Source: UBA2136 sp047635695
Lineage (GTDB): Bacteria > Pseudomonadota > Alphaproteobacteria > UBA2136
Assembly: GCA_047635695.1 (NCBI GenBank)
Contig: JBLILN010000005.1
Location: 1-64,000 of the forward strand
Reading direction: 5' to 3'
DNA: 64,000 nucleotides
In this document: positions 8,777 through 18,894 of the stretch, piece after piece
Layout: every line of letters begins with the position of its first letter
Position numbering within the stretch: position 1 is the first letter of the stretch
Program-made: the position numbers and the translations under genes
Notes under the pieces: generated by a model
Database searches by the model: none
What the model was told of the DNA's origin: nothing
The model's input: the letters and a program-made list of their open reading frames with translations, nothing else

Positions 8777-10039
8777 TTAATTTTTAAATATTTGTTTAAG
8801 CGGTATATCGGCCCAGTTTTTTTCAAGCCCTGATATAAAAGTGCTTAACTCTTTATCACGTGCTTTGCCTTGCATCTTTTTATGCCTGTTTGAAAGAGTG
8901 TTTATGACGTCAAGTAATGTGAGTTTATCGATAGATTTTATAAGGATAAGCTCTTCGCCCTCATTTTCTGCAAAGGCAATAATTTTTGCATTGACGAGGC
9001 CATGAATAATATCTTGCGCAAAAATATGGCTACCCAGTTTTTGTGATATTTCTGCGAGCGTTATTGGCTGTTCTCCAGCTACATATTTTTTATGGATATT
9101 TTTAATTAAATATAAGGCGTTAAAGAGTTTGTCTTGATAGCTCAATTCTGTTTTATGTAGAGAAATTTTAGCCTGTTCAGGGTTTTGCAGATAAAAGCTT
9201 AAGCTACCACCAATGAGGATAATTAACCAGTTGAGATACAGCCAAATAAATACCAATAAAATAATGGCGAAAGATGAATAAATAGCATCGTAATTACCGC
9301 TGTTACTCATGAAGCTACCAAAGCCACTGGCAATACCTTTCCACATGTACGCGGTTGCAATGCCCGCCGTAATGGCAGGCCACCAATTAACTTTTGTATT
9401 GGGAATTGCCTTACACATAAAAGTAAACAATAAAATAGGCATAGCCACGGCTGAAATTGTATCAATAATGTAAGGCATAACGCCTGTACTTACAGACAAA
9501 CCTAAAGTGTCTGCCACCATAGGGTTGGTGGTGAATTTTGTTTTTAGGCCAATTAAGCTAAACATCACAATAGGACCCACGGTAATAACACTTAAATAAC
9601 CAGTGAAGCGCTGCATATGCGGACGTGCTTTTTCGATATGCCAAATATTATTAAATGCCGATTCAATTTTTTGCACTAAAGAAACAACCGTAAAGAGTAA
9701 GAACCCAAGACCAATAGCACCTAAAACACCAACCTGAATATTGTCGACAAATAACAACACATTTTGTGATATTTCATGACCTTTATCGCCCAAAGGCGCG
9801 AGTAAACTATCTAAAAAAGGTGCGAGTTGATTATGAGCACCAAATGATTTTAACACTGAAAAACTGAGTGCTAAAAGCGGCACGAATGACAATATAGTTG
9901 TGTAAACCAAACTTGTAGCGCGTAATGGTAACTTGCCCTGTATAAAATCTCTTAGTATAGCCCCAATTATATTGACTGCCGTTTTAATGTTAGCCATTTG
10001 TTTTTCTTTTAAGTTGGGAAATATTGTTTTAAAATTCAC
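8777..10039 (-). CDS. YihY/BrkB-family inner-membrane protein
   Basis: 420 residues with six hydrophobic segments in the first 290 residues and a soluble C-terminal tail of about 120 residues. The N-terminal DFIQGKLPLRATSLVYTTIL and FNNIWHIEKARP stretches match the YihY/BrkB family, once misnamed ribonuclease BN; the true role is unsettled. An alternative start is the ATG at 9997 (MANIKTAV). It is divergent from the SulP permease, sharing a 190-bp promoter region, and stands 230 bp downstream of the leu operon start. Confidence 0.88.
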   Translation of the reverse strand: MNFKTIFPNLKEKQMANIKTAVNIIGAILRDFIQGKLPLRATSLVYTTILSFVPLLALSFSVLKSFGAHNQLAPFLDSLLAPLGDKGHEISQNVLLFVDNIQVGVLGAIGLGFLLFTVVSLVQKIESAFNNIWHIEKARPHMQRFTGYLSVITVGPIVMFSLIGLKTKFTTNPMVADTLGLSVSTGVMPYIIDTISAVAMPILLFTFMCKAIPNTKVNWWPAITAGIATAYMWKGIASGFGSFMSNSGNYDAIYSSFAIILLVFIWLYLNWLIILIGGSLSFYLQNPEQAKISLHKTELSYQDKLFNALYLIKNIHKKYVAGEQPITLAEISQKLGSHIFAQDIIHGLVNAKIIAFAENEGEELILIKSIDKLTLLDVINTLSNRHKKMQGKARDKELSTFISGLEKNWADIPLKQIFKN

Positions 10040-10231
10040 AGCGTCATTCTTTTCTTCGTTTTATTATTTTAAAGGTTAGCACAATTTTTTGTTTTTTTAT
10101 AGCCTAGAAGTCTAGAATTACATATATTTTTCGGCGTTTCTGCCATTATATCATCGCTTTTTTATGAAATGTGTATATAGTGCAGGGCAATGAACTCTAA
10201 TATAATTTACATGTAACTTAATAAGGATACT

Positions 10232-11794
10232 ATGAAGCACATTTTAAATAGCATGGCAGATAAAATGCCAGAACACTGGACATTAAGCGTCTTTAAAACT
10301 GAAATTTTAGCTGGCTTAACGGTTGCTTTAGCCTTGGTGCCAGAGGCTGTGGCTTTTTCATTTGTAGCCGGTGTTGAACCTCTTGTTGGTTTGTATGCTG
10401 CCTTTTTAGTGGGTCTCATTACAGCCTGTATAGGTGGCCGCCCAGGGATGATCTCTGGCGCAACAGGTGCACTTGCAGTTGTGATGGTGGCGCTGGTTGC
10501 GCAACATGGTGTTGAATACTTATTTGCGACTGTTGTTTTGATGGGTCTCATTCAAATACTGGCGGGTGTTCTGCGTCTCGGGCGCTTTATCCGCATCGTA
10601 CCGCACCCAGTGATGCTTGGTTTTGTAAATGGCCTTGCAATTGTTATTTTCCTTGCTCAATTAGAGCAATTTACAACAGCGGGTGAATGGATGGTTGGTT
10701 CTGAACTTGCCTTAATGCTCGGCCTTGTGACGGCAACGATGGTTATTATATTTGGTTTGCCAAAAATAACCAAAATTGTACCATCACCGTTAGTGGCTAT
10801 TTTGGCTGTAAGTTTTACGGTTATTGGCTTTGGTCTAGATACAAAAACTGTGGGTGATTTAGCCAGTATTGCTGGCGGATTACCGACATTCCATATCCCT
10901 ATGGTTGACCTGAATTTTGAAACGTTACAAATTATTTTCCCTTATGCCCTTATTTTGGCAGCAATTGGTTTGATAGAATCACTGCTGACATTAACAGTTG
11001 TGGCTGAAATTACAGAAACACAAGGCTCTTCTACAAAAGAATGTATCGCACAGGGTGCTGCAAATACGGTTACTGGTTTCTTTGGTGGTATGGGTGGTTG
11101 CGCAATGATTGGCCAAAGTATTATCAATGTTGCATCGGGAGCACGTCACCGTTTAAGTGGTATTAGTGCGTCCTTATTTTTATTGGCATTTATTTTGTTT
11201 GCTTCAGGTTTAATTGAACAAATTCCAATTGCTGCACTTATTGGCGTTATGTTTATGGTTGTTATTGGTACATTTGAATGGGCGTCTTTTAAAATTGTAC
11301 GTGATGTCCCTAAAGAAGATGCTTTTGTCCTTGTTTTAGTAACGGTGGTGACGGTATTCACAGACCTTGCTATTGCCGTTATTGTCGGTGTTATTGTTTC
11401 AGCACTTGTGTATGCATGGAAGTCAGCTTTGCATATTCATGTTAAAATAACAGAAGGTGAAAATGGGGCTAAAATTTACACACTTGAAGGGCCTTTGTTC
11501 TTTGGGAGCGCTGCGACATTTGGTGAGATATTTGACTATAAAAATGACCCTAAAGATGTGATTGTTGACTTTGCAAAATGCCGTGTGCTTGACCATAGTG
11601 GTATCGAAGCTATTGACGCTCTGGCCGGCCGCTACATGCGCAACAAAACACAATTACACTTGCGTCACTTAAGTCCTGATTGTCACATTATGCTTTCAAA
11701 GGCAAGCCGCTTTGTCGAAGCTAATACTGATGAAGACCCACATTATGGCTTGGCTGTTGACTATTCTAAGGCGCCAGCATCTAGCAATCATTAA
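10232..11794 (+). CDS. SulP-family anion permease with STAS domain
   Basis: 520 residues. The N-terminal 400 residues are hydrophobic helices with SulP marks: LTVALALVPEAVAFSFVAGV, GGRPGMISGATGALAVVMVA and the internal FGGMGGCAMIGQS. The last 110 residues form a cytoplasmic STAS domain (GPLFFGSAATF, VIVDFAKCRVLDHSGIEAID). Family members carry sulfate, bicarbonate or dicarboxylates with Na+ or H+; the substrate cannot be told here. It is followed directly by a strong terminator. Confidence 0.9.
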   Translation: MKHILNSMADKMPEHWTLSVFKTEILAGLTVALALVPEAVAFSFVAGVEPLVGLYAAFLVGLITACIGGRPGMISGATGALAVVMVALVAQHGVEYLFATVVLMGLIQILAGVLRLGRFIRIVPHPVMLGFVNGLAIVIFLAQLEQFTTAGEWMVGSELALMLGLVTATMVIIFGLPKITKIVPSPLVAILAVSFTVIGFGLDTKTVGDLASIAGGLPTFHIPMVDLNFETLQIIFPYALILAAIGLIESLLTLTVVAEITETQGSSTKECIAQGAANTVTGFFGGMGGCAMIGQSIINVASGARHRLSGISASLFLLAFILFASGLIEQIPIAALIGVMFMVVIGTFEWASFKIVRDVPKEDAFVLVLVTVVTVFTDLAIAVIVGVIVSALVYAWKSALHIHVKITEGENGAKIYTLEGPLFFGSAATFGEIFDYKNDPKDVIVDFAKCRVLDHSGIEAIDALAGRYMRNKTQLHLRHLSPDCHIMLSKASRFVEANTDEDPHYGLAVDYSKAPASSNH

Positions 11795-11796
11795 AG

Positions 11797-11822
11797 AAAA
11801 GCCTCCGTTTTGGAGGCTTTTC
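11797..11822 (+). terminator. Rho-independent terminator after SulP gene
   Basis: AAAAGCCTCC and GGAGGCTTTT pair as a perfect stem with a short GTTTT-type loop, ending in T residues, 3-28 bp after the permease stop. Confidence 0.9.
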
Positions 11823-11913
11823 AATATGCTGCATTATAAAATGTAACTTTTTTGATTTTTAAGCAGAACTACTGTAATGTAGTGCGTAATAATATAAAAA
11901 GGATTCTGTAATT

Positions 11914-13113
11914 GTGAGGCAAATCATTCTACTTACTTTAATGATATTGATAAATGCATCAGCCTATGCCAGAGACAAAACGCTGGACGATTATATGAAT
12001 GACATCTCAAAACACCCTGAGGTCTTGTACAATTTATCCCTTGCAGACGAATATCGTGAATTATCAACGCTAGCCTTATCGTTACCCGACCCTTCATTGA
12101 TGATTGGTGTTGATAATATGCCTGTGGATGACCCTGCATTTGACCGATTTTTACCAACATCAAAAATATTTGGTTTTAAACAAGATATACCTAATTATTC
12201 CTTACGAAAAGCACGTTCAGGTAAACAAAAACAACTTTCCAAAAAACTGGTTGTCATATCTTCTTTTGCAAAAAGCCGTTTAGAAAGTTCATTCATAGCT
12301 ACCCTTTTAAGGCTCGGAAAAGTGCGAACTCAACAGGAATTAGAAGCGAAACAACTACGAAATTTTAAAGAATTAGATACGTATTTTAAAGGGCGACTGG
12401 AATCGGGTAGTGGTGTCTATTGGCGCTTGTCAGAAGTCGATGTTGCACGTTCTTTGGTAGAACAAAATATCAATAATTTAAACGCTGAATATAAATCCAT
12501 TGAAGCTGAACTGATTCATTTAGTCGGCGAAGTACCTACCCTTAAAATTTATCAAATCGACAGTAAAGACTGGCAGTCTGTTGATGATCTTTACCCTGTT
12601 AAGATTGCAGGGAAAAATATCTTACTTGGCGGTCATGCCGTGCAAATGGCTAAATCATCTTATGGTTCTAATTATGGTGTTCAAGCTTTGTACAAACAAC
12701 GCGATGAAGGTAAGAATTTTACAGGGGATGACTGGTTTTCTGTGCAAGCAACATTCACAGTTCCTTTATGGTACAAGTCAAACCAACAACCTAAAAACCG
12801 CGCGGCTTTGGCCAAAAAACAAGCTGCTGAACAGGCACTTGATAATGTAAAACGCCAATGGCTCAAAAAAATGACATCACTTGAAAGCGTGCGTGACGCC
12901 GCGCTTCAAAATGTTCACCTTTTGGTTGCGAAAGACAAAGCATTCAATGAAATGGTGGCGGCTGCAAAACGTACTTATGAATCGGGTGAAACCTCACTTG
13001 ATAATCTACTGGCGGCGAAAAATAGTCGTTTGTCCATTCAATCTCAACTAGCAGAGCAACGCTATAAACATATGTCGTTGCTGGCTGAAATTAATAGCTA
13101 TATAGGGAAATAA
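11914..13113 (+). CDS. Outer-membrane efflux factor of a Cus/Czc-type system
   Basis: 399 residues with a signal peptide (ILLTLMILINASAYA). Paired long amphipathic helices and repeated sequence halves are typical of TolC/CusC-family channels, for example LSLADEYRELSTLALSLPDPSL and KRTYESGETSLDNLLAAKN. It should be the outer-membrane exit duct of the metal pump encoded next. The start is GTG at 11914 with AGGA upstream. The adaptor gene follows after 3 bp. A CTACTGTAATGTAG inverted repeat lies about 45 bp upstream, a possible operator; no metal-regulator gene is next to it. Confidence 0.88.
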   Translation: MRQIILLTLMILINASAYARDKTLDDYMNDISKHPEVLYNLSLADEYRELSTLALSLPDPSLMIGVDNMPVDDPAFDRFLPTSKIFGFKQDIPNYSLRKARSGKQKQLSKKLVVISSFAKSRLESSFIATLLRLGKVRTQQELEAKQLRNFKELDTYFKGRLESGSGVYWRLSEVDVARSLVEQNINNLNAEYKSIEAELIHLVGEVPTLKIYQIDSKDWQSVDDLYPVKIAGKNILLGGHAVQMAKSSYGSNYGVQALYKQRDEGKNFTGDDWFSVQATFTVPLWYKSNQQPKNRAALAKKQAAEQALDNVKRQWLKKMTSLESVRDAALQNVHLLVAKDKAFNEMVAAAKRTYESGETSLDNLLAAKNSRLSIQSQLAEQRYKHMSLLAEINSYIGK

Positions 13114-13116
13114 TAA

Positions 13117-14901
13117 ATGCGCAGCATAATCACTTTAAGTTTAATGATGTTCAGTATAATGACGTCTTTGGCCTTTGCCGAAGAGCAAAAATATACATGC
13201 CCCATGCACCCACATTATATTGCAGAGGAGCCTGGGAACTGCCCTATTTGCGGCATGGACTTAGTGGCTATAGCGCAAGAGAAGGCTGAAGAAGCTGGAT
13301 CTGAAGTTAAAGTATCGAATGAAAAAGAAATTTTATATTGGGTCGCACCGATGAACTCTAGCTTTAAAATGGATAAACCTGGCAAGTCACCTATGGGGAT
13401 GGATCTTGTACCTGTTTATGCAGAAGCGACAGAAGCAACGAAAAACAAACAAAAGGGCGGACGTCAAATTGTAAGTATTGTTTCTGAAACTGTACAAAAT
13501 ATGGGTGTGCGTGTTGAAAAGGCAGAGGTTGCACGCTTTGGTATGGGGATTCGTAGCTATGGTTTGGTGACAGAAAATGTCCGTTTAAAGCAAGTTATTT
13601 CAAGCCGTATTGCAGGTTGGGTCGAGGGTCTTCAAATTACAGCCGTAGGTGACGTTGTGGAAAAGGGTGATTTACTCTTTAAGCTGTATAGCCCCGAGCT
13701 TGATTCTGCGCAACAAGACTTTATCGCCGCTTTAACGGCTGGGTCTAAAGGGCGTATTTCTTCGGCGTCTAAACGTTTACAGTCGCTTGGCGTACAAAAG
13801 AAATATATCGATAATTTAAAAAGAAGTCGTCAAAAAAGCCAGCAAGTGCCCTTTTTTGCAGAAACGAACGGTATTGTAAGCTCTCTTATGGTAAGCCAAG
13901 GCACGTATGTTAAGCCTGGTATGCAAATTGCGACCATACAGGATTATTCTAGCGTATGGATAAACGTCAGCGTTGCAGAAAAAGATCTTCAGTTTTTAAC
14001 AAAAGGTGCGCCAGCTCATATTGTTTTTCCTAATTTAGGTGGTGTAGGGCATAACGCTGCTATTGATTATATTTACCCCACTATTAGCACGGCAAGCCGT
14101 ACGGGACAGATAAGGCTTGTGCTTGAAAACCAAGACAACACCCTTAAACCTGGTGCATATGCCGACGTTGTTTTTGAAGCGAATGTTGAAAAACGCCTCG
14201 CTATTCCGTCGGAAGCTGTTTTGAAAAGCTCCGAAGGTGACTATGTGGTTGTAGCGCTTGGCAATGGTAAATTCCAATCACAAAAAATTACAGTAGGTGT
14301 GCTTGGTAACGGCAAAACTGAAGTACTTTCTGGTATTAAAGAAGGCGATGATATTGTTGTCAGTAGCCAATTTTTAATTGATTCTGAAAGTGCTTTAAGA
14401 GAGTCATTCCGTAAACTACAAACGTCACAAACACCACTTTCAGACATTGACATTTCGGCTGATGAGCTTGCGATGATTGATCATTTTATTGATACAGCCT
14501 TATATATACATGAATCCCTAACGACAAAAACAGAATTTACGGATAGCTTTATTCAACCGTCATTAAAATTGAGTAAATTTTTACTGCCAAAATTTAGAGG
14601 CACACAGTTACAGTTTGTTTTAGAAAATGCTGAACGTGCCATACTTGATGCCACAACGAGTGTGACGGATAGCGAATTACGCACAGCCTTAAGTGCGTTA
14701 ATGAAGGCCTTAAAGCCATGGTTATTTAATGGGAAACCTAATTATTACCAATTAAAAGGCCTGAATGTTTATATGGACCATAATTCAGGCTTGCAGTGGA
14801 TTCAACAAGGCAATGAAGCATCTAACCCATATAGTGATGGGCATTCTATGCCTCAAAAATGGCCAAATGTAAAACCTGTTGAAGCTGCAGGAGAAGGTTA
14901 G
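13117..14901 (+). CDS. cusB: Periplasmic adaptor of heavy-metal RND pump (CusB-like)
   Basis: 594 residues. A signal peptide is followed by a heavy-metal-binding motif, YTCPMHPHYIAEEPGNCPIC then GMDL (residues about 26-48), and by a second degenerate one, YWVAPMNSSFKMDKPGKSPM then GMDL. The membrane-fusion-protein body (barrel-sandwich, hairpin, beta-barrel) follows, for example SRIAGWVEGLQITAVGDVVE. The last 130 residues are a helical extension beyond the usual CusB end. It should hand copper or silver ions to the RND pump. It overlaps the pump gene by one base. Confidence 0.92.
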   Translation: MRSIITLSLMMFSIMTSLAFAEEQKYTCPMHPHYIAEEPGNCPICGMDLVAIAQEKAEEAGSEVKVSNEKEILYWVAPMNSSFKMDKPGKSPMGMDLVPVYAEATEATKNKQKGGRQIVSIVSETVQNMGVRVEKAEVARFGMGIRSYGLVTENVRLKQVISSRIAGWVEGLQITAVGDVVEKGDLLFKLYSPELDSAQQDFIAALTAGSKGRISSASKRLQSLGVQKKYIDNLKRSRQKSQQVPFFAETNGIVSSLMVSQGTYVKPGMQIATIQDYSSVWINVSVAEKDLQFLTKGAPAHIVFPNLGGVGHNAAIDYIYPTISTASRTGQIRLVLENQDNTLKPGAYADVVFEANVEKRLAIPSEAVLKSSEGDYVVVALGNGKFQSQKITVGVLGNGKTEVLSGIKEGDDIVVSSQFLIDSESALRESFRKLQTSQTPLSDIDISADELAMIDHFIDTALYIHESLTTKTEFTDSFIQPSLKLSKFLLPKFRGTQLQFVLENAERAILDATTSVTDSELRTALSALMKALKPWLFNGKPNYYQLKGLNVYMDHNSGLQWIQQGNEASNPYSDGHSMPQKWPNVKPVEAAGEG

Positions 14902-17900
14902 TGTCTGTAAACAACAATGTATCGCACGACCCAACAAAGTCATTTGTGGCTAATGTTATTGAATGGTCGGTAAAAAACCAGCTCTTGGTTTTTGTGATGG
15001 CTTTGGCTATTACAGTGATTGGCTGGATATCTGTCCAAAAAATGTCGCTGGATGCTATACCCGATTTAAGTGATACGCAGGTTATTATACGTACAGATTT
15101 TCCGGGGCAGTCGCCTCAAATTATTGAAGATCTTGTGACGTACCCACTTTCAACAACTATGCTTGGCTTGCCAAAAACCAAAGACGTGCGTGGTTATTCA
15201 ATGTTTGGTACTTCGTTTGTTTATATTATTTTTGAAGACGATGTTGACCAATATTGGGCAAGAAGCCGTGTAACGGACGCCCTGGCTAAAATTCAAAATG
15301 ACTTACCAGAAAATGCAAAGGCACAAATGGGGCCTGACGCAACAGGCGTGGGCTGGATATATCAATATGCATTGGTGGATAAAAGCGGCAAATATGACCT
15401 TGCAGAGTTACGTTCACTGCAAGACTGGTTTTTAAAATTTGAACTGGCAACAGTTAAAGGTGTTTCTGAAATTGCTTCTGTGGGTGGTTTTGTTAAAGAG
15501 TATCAGGTGTTGGTTGACCCCAACCGTTTGCGTGCTTACGATATTCCGCTACAGCGCATTACTAATGCCGTTAAAGCGGCCAGTAAGGAAGTGGGTGGTC
15601 GTGTTATTGAACAGGCCGAAATGGAACTGATGATCCGCTCTAAGGGATATATCACCAACCTCGATGAACTTAAGAAGGTTGTTGTCTATTCGAAGGGTGG
15701 TACACCTGTTATTTTAAGCGATGTGGCACGTATTATTGAAGGGCCAGAGTTGCGTCGTGGTGTGGTGGAACTTAATGGTGAAGGTGAAGTTGTTAGCGGT
15801 ATTGTAGTGATGCGCAGTGGAGAAAATGCCCTCAGTGTCATTAAAGCTGTTAAAGAAAAACTTAAAAGTTTACAAAATGGTTTGCCTGAAGGCGTTGAAA
15901 TTGTAACGGTCTATGACCGTGCTCCCCTTATTGAAGGTGCTGTTTCATACCTCAAAACTAAATTAATTGAAGAAGGCCTTGTTGTCGCCTTTGTCTGCTT
16001 TATATTTTTACTGCATGTGCGTAGCGCCTTTGTAGCTATTATTACGTTGCCGCTTGGCGTATTAGCGGCGTTTATTCTTATGTCATGGCAGGGTATTACG
16101 GCCAATATTATGTCGCTTGGTGGTATTGCTATTGCCATTGGTGCGATGGTAGACGCTTCGGTCGTCATGGTTGAAAATGCACACCGTAAATTGTCAAATA
16201 TGAAAGCGGATGCCAGTGAAACGGCTAAGCGCGACGCTATATTATTGTCAGCGAAAGAGGTTGGCCCTGGATTGTTTTTCTCCTTACTTATTATTACAGT
16301 TTCATTTTTACCGGTTTTTGCTTTAACGGGGCAGTCATTCCGTTTGTTTAGCCCTTTGGCTTTCACTAAAACTTATGCCATGGCTTTTGCCGCTATTTTA
16401 TCAGTTACGCTTGTACCTGTTTTAATGGTTTGGCTGATACGCGGTAAAATTAAAAAAGAAGAAGCCAACCCTATTAACCGCTGGTTTATAAAAATGTATA
16501 AACCTATTTTAACAAAGGCACTGCAACAAAAATGGAATGCTTTAGCACTGGCTTTTGCTTTGCTTGTAAGTATGGCCTTTCCTTTAATGAAAACAGGGTC
16601 AGAATTTATGCCGGCACTGTATGAAGGTGAACTTTTATATATGCCGACAACATTACCCGGTGTTTCTATTACCAAAGCCAAAGAAATACTTGCGCAAACA
16701 AACCGCCTTATTAAAACCGTACCCGAAGTTGACCGTGTTTTTGGTAAAGTTGGCCGCGCTGATACAGCGACAGACCCTGCACCTATCTCTATGATAGAAA
16801 CATGGGTTCATCTCAAAGAAAAAGACAAGTGGCGTGAAGGCGTAACCGTTGAAAGTTTAATCAAAGAGCTTGATGGTCGCGTTAAATTACCAGGCCTTGT
16901 GAACAGTTGGGGTTACCCGATTAAAATCCGCATGGATATGATATCAACAGGTATCCGTACACCTATTGGTGTTAAAATATCAGGGGCTGATTTAGACGTT
17001 ATTAGCCGTATTGCACTAGACGTGGAAGCCGCTGTTAAAGACATTGAAGGCACGAGAAGTTCCTTTGCTGACCGTGTTGTAGGTGGTAAGTACCTAGAAA
17101 TAACACCAAACCGAGATGAACTTGCAAGGCAAAATGTTGACCTTGGTATCTTCCAGCAGGTTATTCAAACCGCATTGGGCGGTATGCACATATCTGAGTC
17201 GGTTCAAGGGCGAGAGCGTTATAATATTATGTTGCGTTATGAACGCCAGTTCCGCGAAGAAGAAAAAGATATTGCAAATATACTTGTACCAACACCTGCA
17301 GGGCAACATATACCACTTGGCGAAATGGCAACCATTCAATTTGTAGAAGGCCCTCCTATGATTAAGTCTGAAAATGCAAGGCTTAATGGTTGGGTGTTTG
17401 TGGATTTTGCAGATATAGATATTGGCACATATGTTAACAAAGCGCGTGAAGTTGTATCAAAAAAAGTTAAGTTACCTACTGGTTATTCTATTAGTTGGTC
17501 AGGCCAATTTGAGCAAATGCTTGAAGCACGTGAACGTATGAACCTTGCTGTGCCGGCAGCCGTAACGATTATCTTTATTTTACTCATGCTTCACTTTGGA
17601 AACGTTAGCCGTACACTCATGGTCATGCTTTCATTGCCATTTGGCCTTATTGGCGGCGTGTGGGCTTTATACTTTGCAGGTTATAATTTTTCTGTGGCTG
17701 TAGGCGTTGGTTTTATTGCGCTTGGCGGTATTGCCGCTGAAACAGCGGTTGTGATGTTGTTATATATTGACCAACAAGTTAGGCACAGTAAACCGCAAAA
17801 CCTCAAAGAATTGCGTGCCACGATTATGCACGGCGCTGTGTTACGTGTACGACCTAAACTTATGACAGTTGCAGTCATTATGGCTGGCCTTTTACCTATA

Positions 17901-18059
17901 TTTTTAAGCAGTGGTATAGGGTCTGACGTTATGCGTCGTATTGCTTTACCTATGCTTGGTGGTATGGTGACAACTACTATTTTAACATTGCTTATTATCC
18001 CTGTGGTTTATTACATTTGGGAAGGGCGTCAACTTAAAAATAATATTAAAAAGGTATAA
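14901..18059 (+). CDS. cusA: Heavy-metal RND efflux pump (CusA/CzcA family)
   Basis: 1052 residues, normal for the family. It uses the proton gradient to export metal ions through the tripartite complex. Marks: N-terminal helix with DAIPDLSDTQVIIRTDFPGQ, the HME-RND proton-relay helix GGIAIAIGAMVDASVVMVEN, and KIRMDMISTGIRTPIGVKI in the porter domain with a methionine of the Cus type, suggesting Cu(I)/Ag(I). The GTG start at 14901 overlaps the adaptor stop. The 3' end is 3 bp from the next small gene. Confidence 0.95.
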   Translation: MSVNNNVSHDPTKSFVANVIEWSVKNQLLVFVMALAITVIGWISVQKMSLDAIPDLSDTQVIIRTDFPGQSPQIIEDLVTYPLSTTMLGLPKTKDVRGYSMFGTSFVYIIFEDDVDQYWARSRVTDALAKIQNDLPENAKAQMGPDATGVGWIYQYALVDKSGKYDLAELRSLQDWFLKFELATVKGVSEIASVGGFVKEYQVLVDPNRLRAYDIPLQRITNAVKAASKEVGGRVIEQAEMELMIRSKGYITNLDELKKVVVYSKGGTPVILSDVARIIEGPELRRGVVELNGEGEVVSGIVVMRSGENALSVIKAVKEKLKSLQNGLPEGVEIVTVYDRAPLIEGAVSYLKTKLIEEGLVVAFVCFIFLLHVRSAFVAIITLPLGVLAAFILMSWQGITANIMSLGGIAIAIGAMVDASVVMVENAHRKLSNMKADASETAKRDAILLSAKEVGPGLFFSLLIITVSFLPVFALTGQSFRLFSPLAFTKTYAMAFAAILSVTLVPVLMVWLIRGKIKKEEANPINRWFIKMYKPILTKALQQKWNALALAFALLVSMAFPLMKTGSEFMPALYEGELLYMPTTLPGVSITKAKEILAQTNRLIKTVPEVDRVFGKVGRADTATDPAPISMIETWVHLKEKDKWREGVTVESLIKELDGRVKLPGLVNSWGYPIKIRMDMISTGIRTPIGVKISGADLDVISRIALDVEAAVKDIEGTRSSFADRVVGGKYLEITPNRDELARQNVDLGIFQQVIQTALGGMHISESVQGRERYNIMLRYERQFREEEKDIANILVPTPAGQHIPLGEMATIQFVEGPPMIKSENARLNGWVFVDFADIDIGTYVNKAREVVSKKVKLPTGYSISWSGQFEQMLEARERMNLAVPAAVTIIFILLMLHFGNVSRTLMVMLSLPFGLIGGVWALYFAGYNFSVAVGVGFIALGGIAAETAVVMLLYIDQQVRHSKPQNLKELRATIMHGAVLRVRPKLMTVAVIMAGLLPIFLSSGIGSDVMRRIALPMLGGMVTTTILTLLIIPVVYYIWEGRQLKNNIKKV

Positions 18060-18062
18060 ATC

Positions 18063-18524
18063 ATGAAAATTTTAATGGTGCTTATATTTACAGTGACTGT
18101 TCTTTTTAATACAAGCGTTTATGCAAAAGGTATGCATAAGGGTGAACATAATAAAGCAGAAAACGAAGTGAAGGCAATAATGACATATCAAGATGGTTTA
18201 GATATATTAAGTAAAGCCATTTTAGTTATGCAAAAAACCGTTTTAGATAGCAATATTGAAGAAATGTTTGCAGGAGGTGCTATTATGGATGAATGGCATG
18301 AGGCGACCTTTGCAATTGCCGATGCCGTTGAAGCTATCGATACTTATGTCGAAACTTTAGAGGGGCAAAAGCAAGAAGATACCTCTCTTGCTTTGGAGGA
18401 TTTTCTAGAAGTTCTTGATCAATTTCATATTGAAACACACGAAAAAAACATGCAAGGTTCTCGTGATCAGGCTATGAAAGCACATACTTTACTTGGTGAA
18501 TTAAAAGATGTTTTAGCTCTATAG
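18063..18524 (+). CDS. Small helical periplasmic protein of the Cus operon
   Basis: 153 residues. A signal peptide (VLIFTVTVLFNTSVYA) precedes a His/Met-bearing start (KGMHKGEHNKAE) and an all-helical acidic body. No family is recognised. Its place at the end of the metal-efflux operon and the His/Met residues near the mature N-terminus suggest a metal-binding or chaperone role like CusF, though it is not CusF by sequence. Confidence 0.7.
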   Translation: MKILMVLIFTVTVLFNTSVYAKGMHKGEHNKAENEVKAIMTYQDGLDILSKAILVMQKTVLDSNIEEMFAGGAIMDEWHEATFAIADAVEAIDTYVETLEGQKQEDTSLALEDFLEVLDQFHIETHEKNMQGSRDQAMKAHTLLGELKDVLAL

Positions 18525-18894
18525 GCTTAAAGTTCTGCCAAGATACATGCTAAAAAATTCACTTTTTTGATGTTATGCTTAAAAAATAAGCAAAAAGTGC
18601 TTGTGTTAATTATCGGTGTGGTGTATACACTTAAACTCTGTTTAGCGAAACAATCCGCAAAATAGAAAATAATTTAGCATTTAGGGCTTGTAATTTAATT
18701 CAATAATCCTTATGTATGCTAGACGCAAATAAGCTTGTTCAATTTTTCTTTTAATTAAGACGTAAAATTCAGCAGCTTCAGGGGCAGGAATGGCCTGTTA
18801 CCCTTGTATGAATTTTACCTTTTTTAAAACGAAGGTCTAATTTCTACTGTGCCTCTTGAAAGTGATGATCACTTTTAAGTAATATAATTTAGAA
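18525..18894. other. Intergenic region before the helicase gene
   Basis: 370 bp without a convincing gene. It holds a near-perfect inverted repeat at 18859-18875 (AAAGTGAT, one base, ATCACTTT) about 20 bp before the helicase start, which could be an operator or small leader hairpin. A long leader would suit a cold-regulated helicase, but no known motif is identified. Confidence 0.4.
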
